Source: Himantopus leucocephalus (taxonomy: Eukaryota > Chordata > Aves > Charadriiformes > Recurvirostridae). Taken from it: a DNA stretch of 64,000 bases. The stretch spans positions 88,909,112 to 88,973,111 of the forward strand of contig RSEF01000003.1 of assembly GCA_003993805.1 (NCBI GenBank), read 5' to 3'. The position numbers and the translations under genes are program-made. Shown in pieces: positions 47,879-59,505 of this stretch. Below the pieces are notes generated by a model, which worked only from the letters and a program-made list of their open reading frames with translations, did no database searches and had not been told where the DNA came from. Position 1 is the first letter of the stretch; every line of letters starts with the position of its first letter.

Positions 47879-48008
47879 CTGTTTTTATCTTAACCCACCA
47901 ATTTTCTCACTTTTACTTTTCCAATTCTCCCATGAACCCCAACCAGTGGGAATTAGAGAGCAGCTGCATGGTCCCAACTGCTGGCTGGGGTTAAACCACG
48001 ACACCATG

Positions 48009-49010
48009 CTTGCCCTAAAATATGGTGGATTTAATGTCACCTGAATGAACACCTCAAATAGGCAAGGATCAGCAATCTATAATGTTTTATTAGTCACTGG
48101 TACACACTGTGAAAGATGCTGATATGCGTTTGCTTCCCTCTGTGCCATTTCTGGATCATCAGTGTTGCCATACACCTTTGCACAACTGCTGTTGTACAGG
48201 GAACTCCATGGGTGCCCTGACTGCAGAAGGTGCTGAGGGCTCAGCATGCATTTAGAGGGTGCTAAATAATTGCAAGAATCAGGACTGAGGCAGTTTTGTC
48301 ATGTGCAGTTGAAACCCATCCCCAGCAAGAGTTTTGCATCCCACTGCTGTGATCCAGGAGTTGTGTTACCTCTGCTCAGGGGACAACCTCACCTCCCCCA
48401 GCCAAGGAACCTCCGCCTTTGTCACCGTTCCTGTGTTCCCTCACTCTGCTCCCAAATCCAGCAGCATGTTCCCCAAAATAAAGCAATGCAGGGGGAAATA
48501 GTTCTTTCCTTTTTTTTTTTTTTTGCCATAAGAGAAGTTTCTTTTGTGTTTGTAGTGCTATCTGAGCTTCCATCTGCTGGAGTTGGGATACTGTTGATGA
48601 TGAAAGGAAGTTTTATTTACCTCAGATCACAAATCTTAGCAATGACCAATTTATTCCTGTACATGCTTGGAGACCACTGGATCTCTGAACCACTGGTCAC
48701 TACAGAATTGACGTGCAGCTGTCAGGATACTCTGAGGAGTTCCCAAATATTGCACGGCGGATTATGTTGTTTCACTTCTGTGCTCAGTGCAGCTGAGCTG
48801 GCAAAATCTCCTCTAAACCTCAAACTTTGAAGCAAGACTATAAGCATTGTTTTTGTGCCAGCTAATGCAAGCTTACCTTGCAAGTAAGAGTCTGGCCTGT
48901 GGAAGAGTTCCTTAGGAAATTAGAACTCCATAATCCAGCAATGAGGTAGGCTCAGAGATTAACAAACAATAATATCATGCAATGTATAGAGCAGTGGGTA
49001 CAGCTAAGGA
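48009..49010. other. Non-coding DNA containing the longest open frame, no gene supported
   Basis: The longest frame of the window (48270-48830 plus, 186 codons) lies here. It runs through a T-run at about 48509-48524, producing a phenylalanine run, and has no recognisable domain. I treat it as a chance frame. Otherwise this is unique DNA. Confidence 0.5.
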
Positions 49011-49250
49011 CATATCATAGACCCATAGTAAGACAGAGATGGCAGGGAATTAGAGATGCTAACAAATTCTATCTCCTCCATCCCAAACAAGGACTAACTA
49101 CACCTCAGCTAATACTGGTGGGAGACACTTACTCAATTTACTTTTTAAGAACTTCGTTGATGGATTCAAGTAAGAAACTGCCAAAACCGCATTTATGGAG
49201 AAAATATTTGTTTGCACTGATACCTATTTCACATCTAGGCAAAAAGTAAT
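49011..49250 (-). repeat. Ancient CR1 LINE 3' region
   Basis: Read on the plus strand: CATATCATAGACCCATAGTA (49011), GAGATGGCAGGGAATTAGAG, TCTATCTCCTCC, CAAGGACTAACTACACC (49087), and TTTTTAAGAACTTCGTTGAT followed by GGATTC (49143). These follow the reverse-complement order of old amniote CR1 tails, as at 41308-41790. The element is on the minus strand, heavily diverged, and fades after about 49250. The 90-codon plus-strand frame 48977-49249 overlaps it and is not a gene. Confidence 0.72.
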
Positions 49251-52200
49251 CTACAGATACCCTTTCTTTGAATGGTGTAAGAGACTGATTGAATTAACTG
49301 AAGGTATCAACAAGGGAATGATAGTATTTTAAAGATTAGCGTGAGTATGCATTTTAGAGAGGGGATTATCCAGCGCAAATCACTGCTGTACCGCAGCAGA
49401 CAGTCTCTCAGGGGAAAGAGGTGCAACAGGGAAATTTCTATGCCCTACTCCAACATGGCTGATAGACACTCCAAACTTACAACTGTCTCATGCTGGAAAG
49501 ATTCTGCAACTATAAAAGTTGCCTTTATATTTTTAAGTAACCCATATTGCCATGCATTGACACTGAAGTTTTGAGAATTTGAGATTTGAGAATTTTCCTA
49601 ACCCTCTGCAGAGACTTTTTAGCTACTTCAAACTTTTATGGATATTGTTATTGTTCTAATCATTCCTTCATAAATGGTGAGAAGATGAGAGAGTTTTCTC
49701 TTGAGAACACTCTGGCTAATAGCTTGAGATTCAATACATTTTTTAATTAGGATTGTGGGCACTAGGGCAGCTTAAACAAACCCCAGAGTCAGAATAAAAT
49801 CTAGAGGGCTTTGCTAAATATCTTGGAAAATCTTGAACATTAAAAATCATCAGCAGTGTTTAAAAGTTGTTCCAAATGAAAATATCTTTCACAATAAATG
49901 ATAGGAAAGACTGAATCTCAAGTATAAATCCAAAGTTCTTCAAGCAGAAAGTAACACAAGAAAAAGCAAAGAATTAATTTATGCACTATTTATGCTAATT
50001 AGAACCTTTCTTACTTTGTTTACTGGGTTTTATGAACATACTTACTGAACAAGTACAGATTAATATCAGTGATTCTTAAAAACATAGGAATTACCATATA
50101 TAACAAAACCTGATGCCTTCTGAATCCAGTATTTTGTAACATCTGAGATGGGTCCTAGAGACATATAGCTGGCAGGTGTAGATCTAACCAGAAAGTTTAT
50201 GATTCTAAAAAGTGCATAAGAGTGCTTCACCTTTATTTCAATATAGGTTAACTATTGGCATAACAGATTGATACAGGTGGAACTGAATTTTATTATTGGT
50301 TTAAGTGTGAACAGAGCATGACCTGTCAATATTCATAAATTAAAAAAATCCCCTCCTCTAATACAACAGCTACTCAGCACAAATAAAGAGAAAAGTGTAT
50401 GTGGAAAGCAATCTATTACCTAAATAGAAATCACTAACTGACCTCAATGGGTAACAATAAAAACAATTTGATTTTCTGTAGCAGGCTGATTCCGCATTCT
50501 CAGCCCTCTGTTTTCTAGATGCTACCAGGTTCAGCTTTTCTGATACCTCTCCCCCAGGTTTGAATTTGCAACCCGTCTTTCCTAAGCTATGTCCCAGAAA
50601 TTCCCAACAGATTTCTGTATTGGCCATGCTGAAGTTGAGAAGGGACAAGATTTGATTTGCATGACAAGAATAATGGCTATGCTTGTTTCGATATTTCTTA
50701 TTACAAACAGTCAATAAATTAAGTTTAATAAATTTAATAATTTGAGTTTTGATGACTCCGGGATTTTCTTTCCCTTTGCTGCTTTATACAGAAGAATTCA
50801 CTTAGCAGCTTTTTGCCTCTTGTGAAGAGCTAAAGTTTGGGAGTACAGACGCCTTCTCCTATCCATGTTGGTTTTCTTGCTCCTACATGTGACTTGTTCT
50901 AGGAGGAGAAGGAACCCAAGTTGTAGCCTGTTCATCTTTGACTTTTAGTCTCTTTCTATTTTTGATCTCCCCATCCTTTTGCTATAGGAAAGTGGTATTG
51001 TTTTACCAGACTGACGGATAGACAGTTTGACTTTTAACTTCTTGTGACAACCTTGTGAAAAATCCCAAGTGAGGGACTATGTTAAAAATAAAAAGACCCT
51101 GTTATGCTTGCAGTTCATGTCGACTGAGATATGTTCCTCTGTCCCCACTGGAGAAAGCTGGGACAGTACTAGAACCAAGAGGAAAACAGTAGTTTTCAAA
51201 GGTTTATCAATGTTCAAAGAAGAACATTAAACTTCGCAAAAATCATTCGTTACTAGACTGTGGTGATTCCTGTGGCATCCTGAGGAAATTTCAAGATGCA
51301 GAAATATGCTGACAAATATTGTACCTCATTGCTTACTTAAATCCTGGATTTTATTAGGTTACCATTCCCATAAAATACATTGAATGAATTCCTAAGGTAA
51401 CACAATACATTCACCTTTTGATGCACCTGAATCTTTACCTTCAGTTGAAAAATATTCAGAACAGCAAGTTGAAAAAACAAATTTGTTCATCACAGAAACT
51501 TTCCTAAAGCCTTTTGTGCACTATAACAAAATGTTCCAGTTTTAACCAGCGTTATCTGGCAGTCAATTCACGAACAGATCTCTGAATGTTCTCAGTCAAT
51601 TCAAGCATTTAAATCAATTATAATGATTACTAACACATCGCAGTAACTGTGCCTTTGTAAAATGTGATTTCTAGTATTTGTAATGAATAAGCAGGATGAC
51701 GACCCCCCTTTACTGCCCAAAGGAGAGGAAAAAAGCAGCAAAACAGTCACATGTATGACAAATTGATTAGTTCCATTACATTTCTCTTATTATGAAGTGT
51801 TCTGATACAACCAACTTCTAATTCAATCGGATTGTTTGCACTGAGGTCCACTGCCTGAAAGCATCAAGGATATGAAAACACTTTTGAAGTTTAATTAAAA
51901 ATGGATATAACATAGTATTTTCACAGTTTCCTCTGAAGATGTGCAAGAAACAAGACAAATAGATGAACTTGAGAAAAAATGATTGTCAATTATTGTGGTA
52001 GCCATAATAAAACATCTAATGTTCAAGACTTACCTAAAAATAAATTGTGCCTGTATTGCTTTTCAAATGATACCATCAACTTTGCATATAGATTAAAATG
52101 TGTGTCCTGTGAGAGTATTGATCTAAGGGGCAAATCAATATATTTCAAATTAATATTCCATGACTGAATCATACAACCATATTCCTCCTTCAGATTGCAG

Positions 52201-55200
52201 TGAATATAGATACCAGTTAAAATATAACAGTAAGTTATGTTTATACCCTTCCATTCACTCAAGGAGATATTTTAGGCCAGAACTGGATCTAATGTTATTT
52301 TGGAAGAGGGGAATTTAATACAATATTTTTAGTATGTCCTACAGTTAGATCATATTGGAAGAAGTAAACTCATCACAACAGTGTATTAAGGAAAGATAGC
52401 GCAATCAATGTAGAGGTTTTTACTGAAGAACTTAGGAGAAAAAGTTACTTTAATCTACCAGTGAAGAACTCTCTCTCAAAAAAAATTCTGATCGATAAAT
52501 GTTCAGAACTGGAAAGAATAAACTCGTGAATGAATTTGACATAATAGAACAGTGTAGACTAGAAAATGTGGGGGGAAAAGAATCACTTATTTTTTGAAAG
52601 ATAACAGGATGTGCTTAGAGCTTTACAGTTGGCATATTGGGAGGACTATGTGTAATTCTCTTTAGCAATAATGTATTGCTCTTGTTTTATTTTATTGTAT
52701 AATACACTGGAGCTTTTTGGCACTCTTGTGATTTCTGACACCCATCTTTGTCATTTAGAGAGAACAAATAGGTAAGACACAAGCCCTTTGGAACACAAAC
52801 TATGTGTGTATTTCGTTCTATAACATAAATTCTCAAATGTAAGCCTATGTTCTGCTCTCTAGAGTTTAAAAAAGAACCAAAAAATCCCATAGGAATGGAT
52901 AGTAATTGATCTAACATTTTCTTCTTAGGAAATAAAATATATGTACAAAAGAATCAGAGCAAATCTGAGTTAAAAAGTCCTTCTCTTAAAATTTTTACAT
53001 TGTTTAAATTATCTTTTGCCAGCACACATCTTATTTCAAGAGTCTATTCACAATGTATTGTTCCAATGTGTCATGGCATTGAAATGAACCAGGTGTATGG
53101 AGAGTGATTTTCTCAGACAAGTCTTGGCTATGTGATGCTGGATTCAGAAGATGTCGCAAGACAGTTTTATATATAAGCATCCCACTTTTTTGGACCTCAT
53201 ATCTTTGATCAGCAGTCCCCTGCTGTCATACTGCTATAAAAGTTATACCAATATATAGAGTCCTTTTTGAAATGAGGACGAATCTGAAAATCTACATGCA
53301 TAACTTGGTATCATCAGCCATGGTTATACATTCATTGCCCTACGTGGAGCTCAGGGCCTTTGAAGCCAATAGCAGAGGTTAGTTAGGCTAGATGTGATGT
53401 GTGAATAGAAGTCACCTACAAAGCTGCCTTTTATTTCTCTCTTTGAGCTACCAGAGTCTTAAGGGGGTCTAATACTCTGCTCTGTAGGGGAAAGAACTCA
53501 CTCACATATGTAAGTGCTGGACTCTCAGATGTGCAGAAAAAGGAGCTCAACTTTCAGTTAAGTACTCTTCTTCAGAGTGATTTATAATCTTAAAATAGAG
53601 GATTTGTTATGCCAGAGGTGTAATAGAAACAGCACAAAGCATTACCAACAAAGACTGATGAAAGGACTTAATTCAAATTATTACAATGTTATTCCTGAAG
53701 CTTCTATTGGTTCGTGGACCTGCATTGGCCCAGAGTCATCGCTAGACTTCTAATGCTCAGATTTCGGCTCTAAAACAGACTGTGGGCATACTCGTTCTCA
53801 ATAAGAATAGAACTTAGCTGCCAGCCTGGAACAAAAAGATAAGAACTTTCCACTTTTCTCAGCATTTTGACAAAACACTGATGTAGTTTTTTGCTGACCA
53901 TTTGGCATTTCTGATAGGCAGCTTAAGGATGCTCTTTCTCAGACTTTTGAGCAGTCCTAGCAAATACCAGTAGCTGAAGCGTACTTAAAAATGGCTCACA
54001 GACATTCAGGGACTGTATGTGATTTGGTTGTGATACTGAGAGAAGAATGCAGTTTCATTTCTGCGCCTTCTGACATGAGCAAGAACTCAAAGAGTCTCTG
54101 CTCCATTAGCCTCCTATGATCAGCTGTCAAACTGTTGGGTTTTGTTTGTATTATAATTGCATCCAAGGGCAGTAATCAAGCCTGTGCTCTTGTTATGTTG
54201 AGGACAATATCAACAAGTAGGAAGTAACGGCCTGGGAATTATTAATATAATCTAGTTACAACACAGCCCTGTGCTATAGCTTACGCAGCAGGTGCAGCGT
54301 AGGTATAGTTTTCTGGCTTTGCTGTTCAAACTACTCAAGTGAATACTGTGGACTATAGGCATGCTTTAAGTCCTGTACACTAAAATGAAGAACCTAAATA
54401 CAGCAGGGTGTTTCTCTGGAGGACTAGAGTCACTTCTCTCCCTGAGCACTTAAGACATCTCTTTGAGAAGAGCCTCATTTAGATCTTAAGAGCTAGGACT
54501 AGTGATGTGCTTAAATCAGGTGAACTGACTCCCAGTGTGTGTTTCTGATGTATCTTAATTAAAGTTATGTGTCTCAATGAACCATGATTTATTCTGTCTT
54601 TACATTGAAGTAAAATTTACTGTCCACGTGGGGTTAATACATCAGAGCTGGTGCACTGTGAATCCACATTGCTGCGGTTAAGTGCTTATTACTGCCCAAG
54701 AAAGCAAACCCTTATGGCAACAAAGAACCAGAATGAAGGAAAGAAAAACATAATTAAGTTACATTATGGGGGTGAACACCCACTTCGGTGAATGGAGATC
54801 CACCCAATACAAGAGTGCTTCTGCTAGCTCCAAAGCTGATGGCTGGCCAGCTGAATCCCTCCCTAGGCCGATCAAACCCCCACTGACTGTCACCTTAATT
54901 TATGCACACAACATGTGATCATCTCAGTTCCGATGCTGTAGTCCCCAACTGAATCCCACCTGGAGGATCATCATGTTACTGATAAAATTGTTCAGGTGAA
55001 ATCTGCAAAACAGGTTCATGGAGGTCCCAGGATCTTTCAGATGCACACCTGTGCCTGGAATTGCCATTCAGGTTAAAAAAAAATAAACCAGCGCAATACT
55101 TATCAATATATGAACCTTTTTTTTCTCCTGCTTCCTCCTCACACTGCTAGAAAAGGAGAGGCTGACTTTCTCTTTGCTACCAGAACCACACTGTTTTCCA

Positions 55201-56613
55201 GTTTTCTTTCTAGGGACATATTTGTGTAATCATAATAGATGTACAAACACTGAGAAATTGATAATTCTCCTTCCCATCATGAGTGAACCCTGAAGGAGTA
55301 ACTTGCCTGTTATTAGAAGCATCGAGTAAAACAGAAATAGCTGTACAGTCCCTGGAGATGGAGAGGACATGGGTCCTTTCATATTATTTCCATGTATTCA
55401 TGACATTAATTAAAAATGCTTTGTGAATGTGTGAAGAATTTTCCCAGTGGGAGCAGACCTTCTTTCTTTTCCTCCCATTGATCTGGGAAACAGTCATTAC
55501 AAGACCAGCAAGACAAAGGATGTTAAGGACAATCCCCTCCTTTGCCCTGGAGTTCTTGGGGAGAAACCGAGAATCACAGCCATATTCAGTGCCCCAACCA
55601 CATAATGTGATGGATATCCACACCCTTGCTTATTTAAACTGAAGTATCTCGCTAGAGTAACGGCCTGCTTCAAGTTCTAGTTTCTGAAAACTTTTTTTCA
55701 TCAGACATTCAGGCATTCTTCAGCCGTCAAGTTTTGTGGTTGGGCAAAGAAAGAGGGAAAGGAAAAGGATGAAACAATCTTCTCACTATAAAGACAAATT
55801 TGTTCAAATGTATGATATTAAAGTAATTTTAAGTTTCAAAATGTAACTTCTCTGGAAACACACTTTTATCTAGTCTTATCTATAATTCTGTTTCAAATGT
55901 TTAAATAAGTCACTGTGTCCTCACATCTGACCAGGTACTGCTGTGTTGTTACACTGTTGAGCGTCTGAAATATTCAACATGATGCAGTCAGGATAAGTTG
56001 CAAACTTCTATTTGGAACTAGGCATTAAACACAGGCTGCTTTCTTATTTACTGCTTTACTAAGAGCTTTTCCAATATTAGGACACACTGAACAATTTTCA
56101 AATACATACATGTATGTAGAGAAAGACTGTATCATTCTGGAGGTAGCACAATCCAAGAAGGACCCGAGAAATGGAACAGGATTTTCTAAACAATAGTAAT
56201 TCCAAAAGTTGTTTTTTTACTACTTCCCTTTTGATTGATTTCTTACCTTTGAATTAGTACCTGGGACTCATCCAGATTTTTGTTTGAACTTTCCTGGAGA
56301 CTTCAGTCGTCCTGACAAAGATACTTGACTTTTGGATTACCTTTAGGTCTTTTGTATCACTTGATGTTGTTCCTCTCTGCTATTCGCACTCCTAAAACAC
56401 ACTAGTTTGAGAACTGGGGCTTATAACCAAGTTGAAAAATCCCTAGATAATGGTATATTTAGGACCCAGCGAAGGGTTTCATAGAGTAAGCACACGTAAA
56501 TGGAGTTTATTGACTCCTAATTCAGGCAATATAGAATTCACCTATTTCTAATAGCCTGGCCTGGGAATATCAAACAGGCGTGTTTCCCAACCATTTTACC
56601 TGTCTCTGTCAGG
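49251..56613. other. Long AT-rich non-coding stretch, no gene seen
   Basis: Over 7 kb of AT-rich unique DNA. No repeat family, exon or RNA gene could be recognised. Frames reach 114 codons (50714-50370 minus) without domain resemblance. Simple-sequence content is low. Confidence 0.5.
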
Positions 56614-56653
56614 AACTTATCCTGAAATGTGAACTTAACTTATCCTGAAATGT
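56614..56653. repeat. Short direct repeat, 17 bases, period 23
   Basis: AACTTATCCTGAAATGT occurs at 56614-56630 and again at 56637-56653, separated by six bases. It is a minor local duplication. Confidence 0.9.
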
Positions 56654-56689
56654 AAGGAAGAAAACAGCACCTATTTTATTTAGCTGACA

Positions 56690-57020
56690 GCAGCTTGCTT
56701 TTTTATTTTACAAATAATTTTTTCCAAATCTCCTGTTTTGCAGACATCTTTTTCCTTACTAGTTTCATCCTGTATTTACCATCCATTTCCAATGGCACCT
56801 GCATTCATTATCTTTTCTTTTTCCACATCTTTTGTGCTCTTTCATCTCAGCTCTATTTGATTTCCTGCACTATTCTTCTCCTAAAAATCTCTTTTTATTT
56901 ACTTCAGTAATCACTGCCTCTCACACGTACCCTTTTACGTTCCCAAATTACTTTTCTTTGCTCAGGCTTTTCCCAAGGGCCTTCCTCTCCTCCATGTGCT
57001 CCCCTCATTTATGCTGTCTA
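56690..57020. other. Pyrimidine-biased tract
   Basis: About 330 bases in which the plus strand is strongly enriched in T and C, with runs such as TTTTCTTTTTCC and CCTTCCTCTCCTCC. Because stop codons contain purines, this bias keeps hydrophobic frames open (56695-56910 and 56832-57026); these should not be taken as membrane proteins. Confidence 0.65.
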
Positions 57021-59380
57021 CACTGAAACAATGCTCAGATTAACATCCAGGAGATCTCATCCTCTAGCAATGCGATGGGTGGGGGACTCTCTTCTCCAAA
57101 GCAAAAATCAGATAAGAAGTTATCCTCCTAAGAGACTGTTTAAGTAGTGAACAATACCAGCAGAAATGAATTTACAGTACATTTTCTACTTTGACTAACA
57201 CCCACCTGTGTCAGATACTTATCTTTGGAGTGGATGAATCATCCCCTGGAGAGTCTCTTTGCTCTCTGCTGTCTGTAGGTGGGAAACCAGATGATTAGCT
57301 TAGAATAGCTGTCTCGCAGAAGAAAAGGAAAAAAACCAGCAGGCAAACCCCAACCAATGCCAGAGGTTAGAAGTTCCATGTCCAAATTGAAGCTCATCAC
57401 TCCCAACTTCGTTCTTAGGGAGAATAGGCAACTCCAGAGGTACAGTTTGTCTCATCTGTGATAACCACCACCCGAGGATGAGAGGAATTGCCTTCTGAAG
57501 GAGTGTTGTATTTGGCTACAAAGGGAGGGTAAGGTGCTTATCTTAGGTCCATAAGACTAAATTTTAAACACCTGCCTTGGTCAGTGTATAAACGTTGAAA
57601 CAGGCATGTCACCACACAGTATTTACGAGGCTGAAAATACAAGTGAGTAGTAAATCTGCATTATATTGCACACTCAAAATGCTACTAAATAGGAGTACTG
57701 CAAGTTCCCCTGAGGGTCTGAGTGACAGCACAGTGACTTCATTTTGGGACTAGCATCAGGCCACTCTTCGTCACAGGCAGCTCCAGAGTCAGGATGATCT
57801 CCTTAGAGCTCTCAACCAGTTTACTACTGCTTGCATTACTTACGTTTAAGGTTCAGGAGCTATCAAAGTTCAGACAATGATGATACACAACCAATCCATT
57901 AGCGAAGTTTATTCCTTTTTTTAAATATGTGATGTTAAGGATAAGAATTATTTATGACCAGTATAGATGCAAATCAGTAAGGAAGCATTTGTTTCCCTCA
58001 TGAGTGACTGAAGTGACAAAGATGCACTTTGAAATATGTTTGAAATGTTATATGCTGTTACTGCACACTTTAACCGTGTACAAAATAAGAGGTTAATTGC
58101 AGACAGGCCGGAAAATAATGAGATAGCACCACCATTTACAAACACAGCGTACGACATGAACTCCTGACTACCTTTCACTGACAGCTGTGATATGGTAAAT
58201 GAGTATGACAACTGAATCAGTAATACGCTATTTCACTCTGAATCCTGTACAAGGTCTTTCTCTTACAGCTTATGATAATTTTCTACTCGTATAAGAGAAT
58301 ATGGAGCCTTCATACAAAGGAAGCTTTATAATACATGCCAATAAGCAGAAATCAGTATTAGAATATCAGAAAGCAGACCTCTGTTTTCTTTGAACATGAA
58401 GATACGGTTGGGATTCAGGGCAATAAACTGCCCATGTAAATGTCATCACTGTCTCAAAAGCAATGACACACTCTGCTACACAGGGTACAGAAGAGGCTGA
58501 AAAGCAGCTCCAGCTTCAAGCACCAAAACCTCTCGTGATGTCAGTGATTGACTTTTCTACATCTTACCCTTATTTCTGAATGGTGCACTACTTTTTTATC
58601 GGATAGCAGTTCATAGACAGAGGCCTTCCACTATTTTGATTAAAGAGAGTCTCCTCAAACACGGTAGTCTGTGCCTACAATTCACTGTGAACAGACAGCT
58701 AAATCCCAAGAATTTTCTATTTTCACAGAGGAAGAAAGGCACAAACCAGTTGGTTACAGTTAATTTATCATTTGTGTAATGTGAATTTTTACATCATCCT
58801 GGCAATAGCATGAACAATCAAACTGTGACTAATTTCGAAGTCAGTTCCAGATGTTTTTCAAATCAAACATATTAGGAAGAAAACTAAAAGTGAAAAAAGA
58901 AGATTCTTCTTACGTTTAACATGCATTTGAGTAACAAAAATCCCTCAAACAGAAATTCTGTCGTCAAAGACAGTTTTTACTATCTGCATAAGCATGATCT
59001 TGATTAAATGAGCATAGAATTATATGTATCATGTGAGGTGTCAAAACATGAGGTGGATATCTAGTAAGTGTGTGATGTTGCTAAAATTTTGACAAAGCCA
59101 AACTCTTTGAATCTGTTCAAAGACTGAGACAGTGAGATAAATCCTAACAGCAAAAAGGGCAAAATATTTCTTCTGTGTTCAAGCATATAAAGACCTTGGC
59201 TTCTGTACATGACCCATAATAAAAACAACATAGCTTTTTGATGAATATCTATTGGTATTGCAATAGCACTGAGCTTCCTTAATGATCATTGTGGCCTTTC
59301 AAAACCAAAAATGCCTAGTAATAATATAGTCATTGTCATATAAAAGCCCCCAGAAGGGATTCGAGGCACATTTTCTCTTA
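57021..59380. other. Non-coding unique DNA, possible conserved element
   Basis: No gene is visible. The block 57900-58220 is unique, free of simple repeats and retains CpG-containing words, and is a weak conserved non-coding candidate. An 87-codon minus-strand frame (58211-57948) lies within it but matches no protein I know. Confidence 0.5.
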
Positions 59381-59505
59381 TTCTGCATAGGGTAAGTGAG
59401 GCAAAGAGGAATTAAGTTACTCAAGCTAGTCCATAAGTGTTGCAAATACAACCCATGAATGGAAGCTTCATCTCCTCCTAACTCTGACCCAGAACCAAGC
59501 TCTAG
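59381..59505 (-). repeat. Possible MIR-like SINE fragment
   Basis: On the plus strand, GTAAGTGAGGCAAAGAGGAA (59392) then TTAAGTTACTCAAGCTAGTC follow the reverse complement of the MIR core (GAGGCACAGAGAGGTTAAGT-like, then TGACTTGCCCAAGGTCA-like). A CATCTCCTCC and a possible tail follow. It is shorter and more diverged than the copy at 19905-20092. Confidence 0.5.

Larger units (their letters stand above)
47469..48003 (+). mobile_element. ERVL-type endogenous retrovirus solo LTR
   Basis: A 535-base element begins TGTCATGGTTTCAGTTGGGA and ends GGGGTTAAACCACGACA, giving TG...CA termini. Inside are a GCTGGTATAGTGCTATGTT segment (47513), the block TCCATACCATATGATGTCAT (47661) just upstream of a TATATAAAG promoter box (47687), and an ATTAAA poly(A) signal (47873). 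These landmarks, in this order, are those of an LTR common in bird genomes that I associate with class III (ERVL-like) endogenous retroviruses. The flanks CCAAG (47464-47468) and CCATG (48004-48008) fit a 5-base target-site duplication with one mismatch. No primer-binding site or retroviral gene follows, so this is a solo LTR left by recombination. No coding capacity is present; the 107-codon frame at 47721-48044 is incidental. Confidence 0.88.

Noticed and set aside
48270..48830. Longest open frame (186 codons, plus strand)
   Set aside because: It crosses a T-run that gives an artificial phenylalanine stretch, has no recognisable domain, and has no exon or promoter context.
56695..57026. Hydrophobic frames resembling membrane segments
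   Set aside because: They are explained by the pyrimidine-biased tract, which yields Phe/Leu/Ser/Pro codons and few stops.
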